The position numbers were made by a program, and so were the translations under genes. A stretch of 34,380 nucleotides of DNA, from contig DMRR01000202.1 of assembly GCA_003455275.1 (NCBI GenBank), positions 1 to 34,380 of the forward strand. Reading direction: 5' to 3'. The stretch's first letter is position 1, and every line of letters starts with the position of its first letter. The notes under the pieces were generated by a model. It saw nothing but the letters and a program-made list of their open reading frames with translations. It had not been told where the DNA came from and did not search any database. Origin of the DNA: Bacteroidota bacterium. Lineage in GTDB: Bacteria; Bacteroidota; Bacteroidia; Chitinophagales; UBA10324. Below are positions 1 to 7,382 of the stretch, in pieces.

Positions 1-145
1 GGTCAATTAATAAATCCGCATTTGAATTTGCAGTGAGCAGTTCGAGTTCAAAAACATTTTGATTCGCCGCAATCACCTCCAATGCCTGCGTTCCAATGGA
101 GCCCGTGGACCCGAGAATAGCTACTGTGCGTTTTTCCTTATCCAA
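1..145 (-). CDS. dxr: 1-deoxy-D-xylulose-5-phosphate reductoisomerase, N-terminal part (cut by window edge)
   Basis: Dxr/IspC converts DXP to 2-C-methyl-D-erythritol 4-phosphate with NADPH, the committed step of the MEP isoprenoid pathway in the cytosol. Only about 48 residues lie in the window. They contain the family's N-terminal nucleotide-binding signature VAILGSTGSIGTQALEVI, with the GSTGSIG glycine-rich loop. The rest of the gene runs off the left edge. No ATG is available: the frame is closed upstream by the TAA of the neighbouring gene at 160-158, so the TTG at 145-143 (then GAT AAG GAA AAA) is the best start. The gap of 12 nt to the upstream gene suggests one operon. The identity is firm; the start codon is inferred. 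Confidence 0.9.
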   Translation of the reverse strand, partial: MDKEKRTVAILGSTGSIGTQALEVIAANQNVFELELLTANSNADLLID

Positions 146-157
146 TTTTAAAAAGGA

Positions 158-853
158 TTACTGAATTTCTATTTTAACAGTATTGGTGAATCGTGAATAT
201 CCGTCAGTGCCATCTACTTTTATGTTTTTAAAAATAAAAGAGTCTCCGGGCTTTGCGGCTTGCATCTGATTTCGAAGATCGGTTCCAAAAATATTTTTTG
301 AGACATGATACATTTTGGAATTACCATCCGGAGGAAGATACTGAACATCATAGTCACCAAGGAACCAGCTGCTGTAAACCGGAAAAGACGGAACATAAAC
401 TCCAAGGTTATACATTTTCAAAAACTCTTCGCGGGTCATTTTGCCATTAACGATTGTATCGCCGATATAAGCAGTTGGGTCAGGTAACTGAAGGATATAG
501 AAATCTTTTTGCCACAGAATGGAATCTTTTCCATTAACTAAATAATGAACGCTGATCCATGTGCGGTGATTATTCATACCGCCGGTAAAGTGAACGGAAT
601 ATTCGAGTGCAGCTTTTGATTTATCCTTCATTGTGTCAAGTTGAAACTGCAAGCTATTTTTAGTGAAATGTTTCTGAACGGACCCATTCTCGGCCAGCAG
701 GTCAATTGAAAAAGGATCTAAATTGGTCGTATACACATGAACATTTACCCCTGTGCCTCCAAAAAAAAATGGCTGATCAGTCACTACCGTAACTGATTGC
801 GAAATTGATCTCTGAAAAATCAGCAGAAAAAGAATGATGAATTTAAATTTCAT
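158..853 (-). CDS. GldM C-terminal-domain-like exported protein
   Basis: A 231-residue protein with a cleavable-looking signal peptide (hydrophobic residues 4-18, likely cleavage near SIS-QS). The second half resembles the C-terminal domain of the T9SS/gliding protein GldM: an LPDPTAYIGD segment (compare the PDP-A-VG pattern), then a G-V-V-P-F-P stretch, F-V-YLPPDG, and a closing G-D-F-F-I-V-G-DG-R segment. GldM itself is about 500 residues with an N-terminal membrane helix and several periplasmic domains; this protein keeps only the last part and swaps the anchor for a signal peptide. It lies directly upstream of dxr. A periplasmic or surface location is inferred, and a role in T9SS is only suggested by the similarity. 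A relaxed -7 element (CATATTTG) lies at 883-876. Confidence 0.6.
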   Translation of the reverse strand: MKFKFIILFLLIFQRSISQSVTVVTDQPFFFGGTGVNVHVYTTNLDPFSIDLLAENGSVQKHFTKNSLQFQLDTMKDKSKAALEYSVHFTGGMNNHRTWISVHYLVNGKDSILWQKDFYILQLPDPTAYIGDTIVNGKMTREEFLKMYNLGVYVPSFPVYSSWFLGDYDVQYLPPDGNSKMYHVSKNIFGTDLRNQMQAAKPGDSFIFKNIKVDGTDGYSRFTNTVKIEIQ

Positions 854-936
854 GAAGAAGAATAAATCTTATCGGCAAATATGCGTTCAATCATTTTTAA
901 TTTTGAATAAGCAAGTAATTGATATTTGAATTCGAA

Positions 937-1395
937 ATGAGAAAATTATTTTCCGGAATGTTCATGATACTGGTTTTTGTTTCATGTCACCGCAAGCAGA
1001 TGATACAAACCAGCGGAATCAGCGCTGCTGGAAAAGATGACTTAACTGCAGCCTCTCCCAACTCCTGTGTTGTGGTGGCTGATGTTTTATCGATTTCTCC
1101 GGCTGACAGCACACTAACCGATTCATGGTGCGCTTTATTTCCATGCGAAGCAGTTATCAAGGTTTCAGAAATAAAACAATGCGGCAGTGCTTCCACCGGA
1201 GTAATAGACACGGACGCAGGAATCGAAGTTCATTTTGTTTTCACAACTGCTCCGTCAGAAAAAGTTGGCTCGGGTGTGCCGCTTTATCTTCCAGGATTAA
1301 AGGAAGGTGACCGCATTCTTACAACCCTTCATATCCATCCTTCGCTTGGCGGAGGAGTGGAATATTCAGTTTACAGTTACAAGATTTTGCAATAA
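937..1395 (+). CDS. small hypothetical lipoprotein
   Basis: A 152-residue predicted lipoprotein. The signal peptide MRKLFSGMFMILVFVSC ends in a clear lipobox (FVSC, Cys17). The mature part is rich in Ser, Gly and beta-prone segments and has further Cys residues (SCVVVADV, SWCALFPC, KQCG) that could form disulphides. The frame is open from a TTG at 919, but the ATG at 937 gives a proper signal peptide and is preferred. I do not recognise the family. The succession of V-E/V-K strands and the GDRILTTLHI segment near the end would fit a small beta-barrel or OB-like fold, which is a guess. It is divergent from the GldM-like gene and convergent with obgE, so it is probably monocistronic. Confidence 0.7.
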   Translation: MRKLFSGMFMILVFVSCHRKQMIQTSGISAAGKDDLTAASPNSCVVVADVLSISPADSTLTDSWCALFPCEAVIKVSEIKQCGSASTGVIDTDAGIEVHFVFTTAPSEKVGSGVPLYLPGLKEGDRILTTLHIHPSLGGGVEYSVYSYKILQ

Positions 1396-1556
1396 ATATT
1401 TTTTAGTTTCAGGTGAAGATTTACTTGGGTATTTTTTCGATTGAAATTTTCAATCCAATATTTATCGTAACGCATTCAAATTGCAGGCAAATCAAATTTG
1501 AAAACATTATCAATCTTTTTTGAGTAATACGCTTTCAGCAGAAGCCAATCAATAAA

Positions 1557-2549
1557 TTAATTGTTCAACAAATTCCAGATCATTTCTTTCATCTTATCAA
1601 TTCCGGTGCTTTTCCATGAAGAAATAAATACATGAGGAATTTTTTTTGGCAATTCTTTTTTAATAAGTTTTTGCAATTCACCGTCTGCCATATCGCATTT
1701 TGTAATAACTAGCAAGCGCGGCTTGTGCAGCAATTCAGGGTTATAAAGTTCCAGTTCGTTGAGCAGAATTTCATATTCGTTTTTGATGTTGTTACAATCA
1801 ACCGGAATTAAAAACAAAAGCATTGAATTCCGCTCTATGTGTCTGAGAAATCGATGTCCTAAACCTTTTCCTTCATGAGCGCCTTCAATAATTCCGGGAA
1901 GATCAGCCATCACAAATGATTTATCATCTTTATAAGATACAATTCCAAGATTTGGAACCAGCGTTGTGAAAGGATAATTCGCTATCTCAGGCTTGGCGGC
2001 ACTCACAACAGAGAGAAGTGTACTCTTACCTGCATTCGGGAAACCTACCAATCCAACATCAGCAAGTAATTTTAATTCAAGAATTTTCCAGCCCTCTTCA
2101 AGTGGCTCACCAGGCTGAGCATAGCGTGGAGTCTGATTTGTAGGGCTTTTGAAATTATAATTTCCCAAACCACCGCGCCCGCCTTTCACCAGAATTTTTT
2201 CTTCGCCATCATTTGTTATTTCGAAAAGCACTTCATCGTGTTCAGCATCCTTAGCCACCGTTCCTAATGGAACTTCAAGAATAATATCCTTGCCGCTGGC
2301 ACCTGTTCTTCTTGCACTGCCTCCATTCTCTCCGTTTTCTGCATGAATATGTTTTCGGTACTTAAGATGAAGTAAGGTCCAGAGTTGAGAATTGCCTCGA
2401 AGAATAATATGCGCACCGCGGCCTCCGTCTCCTCCATCGGGTCCACCTTTGGCTGTAAGTTTATCTTGACGGAAACCCACCTTGCCTGCACCACCAGCGC
2501 CGCTGCGGCAAAAAATTTTTACATAGTCAACAAAATTGCTGCCTTCCAA
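1557..2549 (-). CDS. obgE: Obg-family GTPase, ribosome assembly
   Basis: A 330-residue Obg/CgtA GTPase that assists 50S ribosome maturation and stress signalling in the cytosol. The glycine-rich Obg domain covers about residues 4-160 ([25 protein letters not shown]). The G domain follows with G1 GFPNAGKST (169-177), G3 DLPG with the switch II sequence [19 protein letters not shown], and G4 TKCD. The C-terminal OCT extension of some Obg proteins is absent. The only sensible start is TTG at 2549-2547, giving MEGSNFVDY as in relatives; the in-frame codon at 2558-2556 is the stop of adk. The gap to adk is 6 nt, so the two are co-transcribed. Function is certain; the non-ATG start is inferred. Confidence 0.96.
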   Translation of the reverse strand: MEGSNFVDYVKIFCRSGAGGAGKVGFRQDKLTAKGGPDGGDGGRGAHIILRGNSQLWTLLHLKYRKHIHAENGENGGSARRTGASGKDIILEVPLGTVAKDAEHDEVLFEITNDGEEKILVKGGRGGLGNYNFKSPTNQTPRYAQPGEPLEEGWKILELKLLADVGLVGFPNAGKSTLLSVVSAAKPEIANYPFTTLVPNLGIVSYKDDKSFVMADLPGIIEGAHEGKGLGHRFLRHIERNSMLLFLIPVDCNNIKNEYEILLNELELYNPELLHKPRLLVITKCDMADGELQKLIKKELPKKIPHVFISSWKSTGIDKMKEMIWNLLNN

Positions 2550-2555
2550 ATCAGA

Positions 2556-3137
2556 TTAAGCAAGTTGGTTAATTTCTTCACAGAGCTTGTTGAATATTTC
2601 ATCAACTGACCCAACACCATTAATCTCTACAAATTTTTTCTGCTTGTCATAAAATGATTTGAGTGGTGAGGTTTGTTCACTGTAAACATGAAGCCGGTGA
2701 CGAACTACTTCTTCATTAGCATCATCAGTTCTTCCGCTGGTTTGTCCTCGTTTTATCAGGCGGCGGACAAGTTCATTTTCATCTACTTCAAGAGATAGAA
2801 CAATAGTGACCGGTGTACGGCGGTTATCTAAAAAATGATCAAGGGCTTCAGCCTGTGGAACTGTTCTGGGAAACCCATCGAAAATAATTCCGCGTGTAAG
2901 CTCTGTTGTATGTTCATATACAAACCCTGCCAGCATTCGAATGGTTACATCATCGGGAACCAGTACTCCTTTATCAAGATAACTTTTTGCTTCCAAGCCA
3001 AGTGGAGTTTGGTGAGCAATTTCACTTCTGAAAATATCACCGGTACTTATATGGAGCAGGTTAAATTGATCCTTAAGCATTGCTGCCTGAGTTCCTTTTC
3101 CGCTGCCCGGCGGTCCAAATAAAATTATGTTAAGCAT
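2556..3137 (-). CDS. adk: adenylate kinase (short-LID form)
   Basis: A 193-residue adenylate kinase that interconverts ATP + AMP and 2 ADP. The P-loop GPPGSGKGT is at residues 8-16, followed by the AMP-binding region (STGDIFRSEI, GLEAKSYLDKG) and FDGFPRTVPQAEALD. After the RLIKRGQTSGRTDD segment the LID is short, without the Cys4 zinc insert, so it belongs to the short class common in Bacteroidota. It starts at ATG 3137-3135 and leads a two-gene operon with obgE. A good promoter match lies 21-51 nt upstream. The gene is divergent from the fatty-acid desaturase. Confidence 0.97.
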   Translation of the reverse strand: MLNIILFGPPGSGKGTQAAMLKDQFNLLHISTGDIFRSEIAHQTPLGLEAKSYLDKGVLVPDDVTIRMLAGFVYEHTTELTRGIIFDGFPRTVPQAEALDHFLDNRRTPVTIVLSLEVDENELVRRLIKRGQTSGRTDDANEEVVRHRLHVYSEQTSPLKSFYDKQKKFVEINGVGSVDEIFNKLCEEINQLA

Positions 3138-3157
3138 TAGTGATTACTGGTGGTGCG

Positions 3158-3188
3158 CAAATGTGATTACACAATCTGAATATTCAAA
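3158..3188 (-). promoter_or_regulatory. adk-obgE promoter, Bacteroidota type
   Basis: On the minus strand TTTG (3188-3185) is followed after 19 nt by CACATTTG (3165-3158), one mismatch from the TAnnTTTG -7 consensus. Position and spacing fit the Bacteroidota sigma factor, and the element sits about 20 nt upstream of the adk ATG. Confidence 0.65.
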
Positions 3189-3263
3189 CGAACGCTATGA
3201 TTTTTAAAGCATTGAATAAATTTTATATGCAAAACCTGTAACTATGTTCGATTTTGCCATTAT

Positions 3264-3292
3264 TTTTTCAATGATTTCAATCATCAAAAAAA
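3264..3292. repeat. imperfect dyad upstream of the desaturase gene
   Basis: The 286-nt divergent spacer 3138-3423 holds no gene that I can see. Within it, an A/T-rich inverted repeat has arms TTTTTT..ATGATT and AATCAT..AAAAAA, broken by a small internal bulge. It lies about 130 nt upstream of the desaturase ATG and about 130 nt upstream of adk. An operator or a weak hairpin are both possible. Confidence 0.35.
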
Positions 3293-3423
3293 TAGTCAGT
3301 TGTAGTGTTATCATTGCAAAAACTATAGATGGATTTGAAAGAAGATGAAATTAGTTTCACCCATGCAATACAATTTAGAATTTTGGTTCGTTTAATTCAA
3401 AACCAATCACCAACCCCGACTTA

Positions 3424-4524
3424 ATGATAATTCACGAAGAAAATTTCCAGTGCAGAAAGGTTTCGTTTACCCATGGCTCAAATGAGTTTTATACTGTGGT
3501 AAAAAACCGTGTTCATGAATATTTTACTTCAAAAAAAATTTCAACCCATTTCGATTATCGAATGGTCCTTAAGACGATAATTATTCTATCAGTTTATTTC
3601 GGGAGCTATGCAATTTTGTTTACTGGTTGGCTATCTCCCTGGCAAATGTGGGGCATTTGCCTTCTTATAGGAATTTGTACGGCCGGTCTTGGATTTTCTG
3701 TAGCTCATGATGCCATACATGGTGCCTATTCATCTAATCCAAGGGTAAACGAATTGATTGGCTTTACAATGAATCTGATTGGCGGAAATAAATATGTGTG
3801 GAGTATTACTCACAATATCATTCATCATACCTATACCAACATTCACGGGATTGATGAAGACCTCGAAGTTTTTCCTGCCGCAATCAGAATGAGCAAAAAC
3901 ATGAAGAGAACTCCGATTCATCGCATTCAGCATATCACCGCATTTTTTCTTTATGGCTTTGCAGTTATTTTTTGGGTACTGATTAAGGACTTCAAAAAAA
4001 TTTCTCAGAAAAATATAGGCCCTTATAAGGTTAAGAAACATCCAAGAAAAGAACTTATCTTATTGTTCATTTCTAAAATTATTTACTACACCTATATCTT
4101 TTTTATTCCATTGTATTTTCTTCAATTGGCCTGGTGGCAATTTTTAATCGGTTACCTCACAGTTTATTTAACTGCAGGAATGATTCTGGGTGTGGTATTT
4201 CAACTTGCTCATGTAGTTGAAGATTTGGATACTCCAGTCCCTACTGAAGAAGGAGTGATTGATAATAACTGGGCTATTCATCAAATGCATACCACGGCAA
4301 ACTTTGCGATGAATAACCGCATAGTTAATTGGTTTGTTGGCGGGTTAAATTTTCAGGTAGAACATCACCTTTTTCCTAAGGTTTGCCATATTCATTATCC
4401 GGCAATAAGTAAAATTGTTCAACAGACCGCTCATGAGTTTAATGTTCCATACCACTATCATCCAACTTTATCAAGAGCAATAAACTCTCACTATAAAACG
4501 CTGCGCCAGCTGGGCAGGGCCTGA
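3424..4524 (+). CDS. membrane fatty acid desaturase, front-end/linoleoyl-CoA type
   Basis: A 366-residue integral membrane di-iron desaturase. All three histidine boxes are present: HDAIH (95-99), HNIIHH (130-135) and QVEHH (311-315). The third box begins with Gln, as in delta-5/delta-6 'front-end' and bacterial linoleoyl-CoA-type desaturases. Hydrophobic segments lie at about residues 47-90 and 205-255 in the expected two-pair arrangement. No fused cytochrome b5 domain is present, so an external electron donor (ferredoxin or similar) is needed. It probably acts on membrane phospholipid or acyl-CoA chains and adjusts fluidity. It starts at ATG 3424 after a long non-coding leader. The regiospecificity cannot be read from the sequence. 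Confidence 0.9.
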   Translation: MIIHEENFQCRKVSFTHGSNEFYTVVKNRVHEYFTSKKISTHFDYRMVLKTIIILSVYFGSYAILFTGWLSPWQMWGICLLIGICTAGLGFSVAHDAIHGAYSSNPRVNELIGFTMNLIGGNKYVWSITHNIIHHTYTNIHGIDEDLEVFPAAIRMSKNMKRTPIHRIQHITAFFLYGFAVIFWVLIKDFKKISQKNIGPYKVKKHPRKELILLFISKIIYYTYIFFIPLYFLQLAWWQFLIGYLTVYLTAGMILGVVFQLAHVVEDLDTPVPTEEGVIDNNWAIHQMHTTANFAMNNRIVNWFVGGLNFQVEHHLFPKVCHIHYPAISKIVQQTAHEFNVPYHYHPTLSRAINSHYKTLRQLGRA

Positions 4525-4637
4525 TTATCTATCTCTTTTTTTATAATTGAAAACCGCTTGCAAAAATTCTTCGCAACCGAAGAAGTTATGCGAAATGTGT
4601 TTTTACATTTATAGAATCAAACAAAAACATTACAGTT

Positions 4638-6494
4638 ATGAAGAAAAAAATTTTTGCGGCACTCATTACTCTTATTTGCGGATACCGGTCCATTGCTCAG
4701 TTACCATTCACCCAATCAACTGTTATATCAGGGTTGAATATGCCTGTAGCATTTGCCATTGCTCCTAATGATGGGAGATTTTTTGTTACGCTTAAAGCGG
4801 GAACAATAGTGGTTTACGCTTCAACCGGATCATTGATTGGAACATTTTATAGTTTGAATGATTCGACTTATAACAATTTTGAAAGAGGGTTGTTGGGAAT
4901 TTGTTTCGATCCGGATTACAGTACAAATAAGTATGTATATGCATACTATGTGCATCGGTGGCCAAACAATTCTAACGGTGTGCAACAACTTCGTGTAATC
5001 AGATTTACTGATAACAATAATGTTGGTGGAAGTCCGGCAATAATTTTTGCTCAAACAGTTTCAAATTCAATTCCTGGAAATCATGTGGGAGGAAATATCA
5101 GGTTCCGTCCTTCAGATGGAAAACTATATATATCCATTGGAGAATTAGCCACTCCATCAAATGCACAGTCATTGACTAACCCTTTTGGAAAAATTCTTCG
5201 CATCAATAAAGATGGAACCATACCAATCGACAATCCATTCTATGACAATGGCAACCCATCAGTTGGAAATGATGATCGTATTTGGGAATATGGTCATCGT
5301 AATCCATTTGATTTCACATTCGGCCCAAATGATTCACTTTATATTTCAGAGAACGGAGAAAACACGCAAGATGAAATGAATCTGGGAAGAAGAGGCGGTA
5401 ATTATGGATGGCAAACCTGTGAAGGAAACAATGTTTACGGGACAAATAATCCATGCAACTTTCCAAACCTCATTAATCCGCTGACAGTCTGGACCGCCCC
5501 ACTGAATGGAATAACCGGAATTATTTTTTACAATGGATGCATGTTTCCTGAGTATAAAAATCACATCATCATAGGAAATAATGATGTAGGAGAAATCTGG
5601 GATTGCATACTTGGAAATGCTCCTGCTTATAGTTCTGTTACCAGTAAATCTTTAATCACTGATCTAACTTCAAGCGGGGGGCTTACTACACTAGCTCAAG
5701 GTAGTGATGGTTCCATTTACGCTATGAATGGCGGCTACACCACCTCAGGAAACATTTATAAATTATCAAGAACAATTTCGCCAACTATAACTGCGGGCGG
5801 ACCAACTTCTTTTTGTGCCGGATCAAATGTTGTCCTCAATGCTTCACCTGCCGGTTATTCATATCAATGGTATAGAAACAATATTTTAATTGCAGGGGCA
5901 ACCAATATTTCGTATCAAACCGGAACAACCGGAACTTACAAAGTCATGATCTGTAACAACTCGAGCAATACAATTCATGTGACTTCATACACTAACCCAA
6001 CTTCTACAATTTCGCCTTCTGTTTCTCCTCAGTATATCTGCAGTGGATCTTCCATCGTTTTTAATGCAAATACCGGAACAGGTTTGACTTATCAGTGGAA
6101 AAAGAATGGCACATCAATTTCCGGAGCTACTAATAGCAGTTACACTGCAACCTCTGCAGGAATTTACAAAGTACTTGTAACTAATTCTAACGGTTGCACC
6201 AAGAATTCGAATCAGGTGAAAGTGATTATTCAAACCTGTAAAGAAGAGATGGATGCTGAATCAAATTCTGAAATTTCTCCGAATCCATTTACAACAGAAT
6301 TCAGAATCACATTTCCGAAAGATGAAATTTATGGAATTTGTATTTATGATTTATCCGGAAGAAAATTAATTGAAGCGCAACAATTAAATGGTGAATACTC
6401 TTTTGGAAAAGAATTATCTGATGGCGTATACCTTTTGCAAATCATAAATTCTTCAGGTGCAACTTCAGTAAAACGAATTGTTAAATTGAATTGA
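4638..6494 (+). CDS. secreted PQQ-dependent sugar (glucose/sorbosone) dehydrogenase-like protein with Ig-like repeats and T9SS sorting domain
   Basis: A 618-residue exported protein. The signal peptide covers residues 1-20. Residues about 22-378 form a six-bladed GSDH-type propeller: GLNMPVAFAIAPNDGRFFVT, a GNHVGGNIRF segment with the expected His, YGHRNPFDF with the Arg-Asn pair, and NYGWQTCEG. Soluble members oxidise aldoses with PQQ and calcium; the quinone acceptor and sugar are unknown here. Two Ig-like modules follow (about 379-446 and 459-530), each with the C..G/S-N-Y-QW-N-G-Y pattern typical of Bacteroidota surface proteins. Residues from about 546 are a type-A T9SS sorting domain (ISPNPF..., LSDGVYLLQI, VKRIVKLN). 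The protein is expected at the cell surface or released. A strong terminator follows directly. Confidence 0.88.
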   Translation: MKKKIFAALITLICGYRSIAQLPFTQSTVISGLNMPVAFAIAPNDGRFFVTLKAGTIVVYASTGSLIGTFYSLNDSTYNNFERGLLGICFDPDYSTNKYVYAYYVHRWPNNSNGVQQLRVIRFTDNNNVGGSPAIIFAQTVSNSIPGNHVGGNIRFRPSDGKLYISIGELATPSNAQSLTNPFGKILRINKDGTIPIDNPFYDNGNPSVGNDDRIWEYGHRNPFDFTFGPNDSLYISENGENTQDEMNLGRRGGNYGWQTCEGNNVYGTNNPCNFPNLINPLTVWTAPLNGITGIIFYNGCMFPEYKNHIIIGNNDVGEIWDCILGNAPAYSSVTSKSLITDLTSSGGLTTLAQGSDGSIYAMNGGYTTSGNIYKLSRTISPTITAGGPTSFCAGSNVVLNASPAGYSYQWYRNNILIAGATNISYQTGTTGTYKVMICNNSSNTIHVTSYTNPTSTISPSVSPQYICSGSSIVFNANTGTGLTYQWKKNGTSISGATNSSYTATSAGIYKVLVTNSNGCTKNSNQVKVIIQTCKEEMDAESNSEISPNPFTTEFRITFPKDEIYGICIYDLSGRKLIEAQQLNGEYSFGKELSDGVYLLQIINSSGATSVKRIVKLN

Positions 6495-6508
6495 GAAAAT
6501 TTTTAATC

Positions 6509-6544
6509 AAAAAAAACCTCGCAGTTTTTACTGCGAGGTTTTTT
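6509..6544. terminator. bidirectional intrinsic terminator
   Basis: Arms CCTCGCAGT (6517-6525) and ACTGCGAGG (6530-6538) with a TTTT loop, flanked by eight A on the left and six T on the right. It serves both the dehydrogenase gene (plus) and the DUF4197 gene (minus), which converge here. Confidence 0.93.
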
Positions 6545-6559
6545 ATTTATGATTTGTGA

Positions 6560-7294
6560 TTACCACAAACCGCTGAAAACTTTCTGAATAAGAGAACTTG
6601 CATATGCCATCGGATCCTTTCTGATATTACCTTCTTCCTGTGCAACCATGTAGAAAAGTCCGTCAAGTGCTTTCTGGGTGACATAAGAGGTAAGATCAGG
6701 ATTCACTTTAGTAACGAATGGAATCTTATTGTAGGTATCAAAAACCTGCTTCCAATATTTTGTTGCTTCAGTTTTGTCAAGTTCCTGTTGAATGATGGGC
6801 TTAAATGCCTCAGTCAATTTTGCTGTTGTATTTTTTTTCAGGTATTGGGTCGCTGCATCCTGAGGGCCTTTTATGATATTGACAGCATCCACAATACTCA
6901 TGGATTTTATTGCATCGACAAAAATCGGTTTTGACTTTTGCCCGGCTTGTTCGGCAGCGCGGTTCATTCGCAGAATGGCGTCATCTACTAAATTTCCCAT
7001 ACCTAAAGCGCGAAGTTTTGTTTCTACTTGTTTCGCTTCAGGTGGCATTAAAATTTTGATAGCAGTATTCTTGAAATAACCATCAGTCTTTGAAACTTTG
7101 TCTGCACCCTTACCAACCCCAATATTCAGAGCTTCTTTCAAACCGCTGACCATTTCATCATTTGTCGGCTTTTTATTATTAGAATTTCCTGTTGAAGAAG
7201 GAACATTAATGGTCTTGCTTCCGATTTTTATCTGGGCGCAGCTAATAATCGGATAGAAAACAACAAGGAATAAAAAGGCTTTTAAGATTTTCAT
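6560..7294 (-). CDS. DUF4197 domain lipoprotein
   Basis: A 244-residue predicted lipoprotein. The signal peptide ends at a lipobox (PIISC, Cys19). The mature part matches the DUF4197 family: GLKEALNIGVGKGADKVSK, a KILMPPEAKQVE segment, MNRAAEQAGQKSKPIF, and a conserved C-terminal helix (TSYVTQKALDGLFYMVAQEEGNIRKDP). The family is widespread in proteobacteria and Bacteroidota, with no established function. The mature chain is almost all alpha-helical. A perfect inverted repeat lies just upstream (7310-7334). The gene follows the TPR gene on the same strand with an 88-nt gap. Confidence 0.88.
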   Translation of the reverse strand: MKILKAFLFLVVFYPIISCAQIKIGSKTINVPSSTGNSNNKKPTNDEMVSGLKEALNIGVGKGADKVSKTDGYFKNTAIKILMPPEAKQVETKLRALGMGNLVDDAILRMNRAAEQAGQKSKPIFVDAIKSMSIVDAVNIIKGPQDAATQYLKKNTTAKLTEAFKPIIQQELDKTEATKYWKQVFDTYNKIPFVTKVNPDLTSYVTQKALDGLFYMVAQEEGNIRKDPMAYASSLIQKVFSGLW

Positions 7295-7309
7295 TTTAAA
7301 AAATTTTAG

Positions 7310-7334
7310 TTGGCAAAGTCAAATGTTTTGCCAA
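7310..7334 (-). promoter_or_regulatory. perfect inverted repeat in the leader of the DUF4197 gene
   Basis: Arms TTGGCAAA and TTTGCCAA (8 bp each, 9-nt spacer) lie 16-40 nt upstream of the ATG at 7294. In the minus-strand transcript the arms are followed by CTAAAATTTTTT, so it could be the terminator of the upstream TPR gene, a leader attenuator, or an operator. An ACATTTG element lies inside the spacer and could be a -7 box. Confidence 0.6.
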
Positions 7335-7382
7335 ATAAATAAAACAGAATGAATAAACAGATTTTAAAACACAATAATGGAT

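Noticed and set aside
1439..1455. Short palindrome GATTGAAA-T-TTTCAATC between the lipoprotein and obgE
   Set aside because: It has a nearly absent loop and no clear T-run right after it; too weak to call a terminator, and A/T-rich symmetry is common here.
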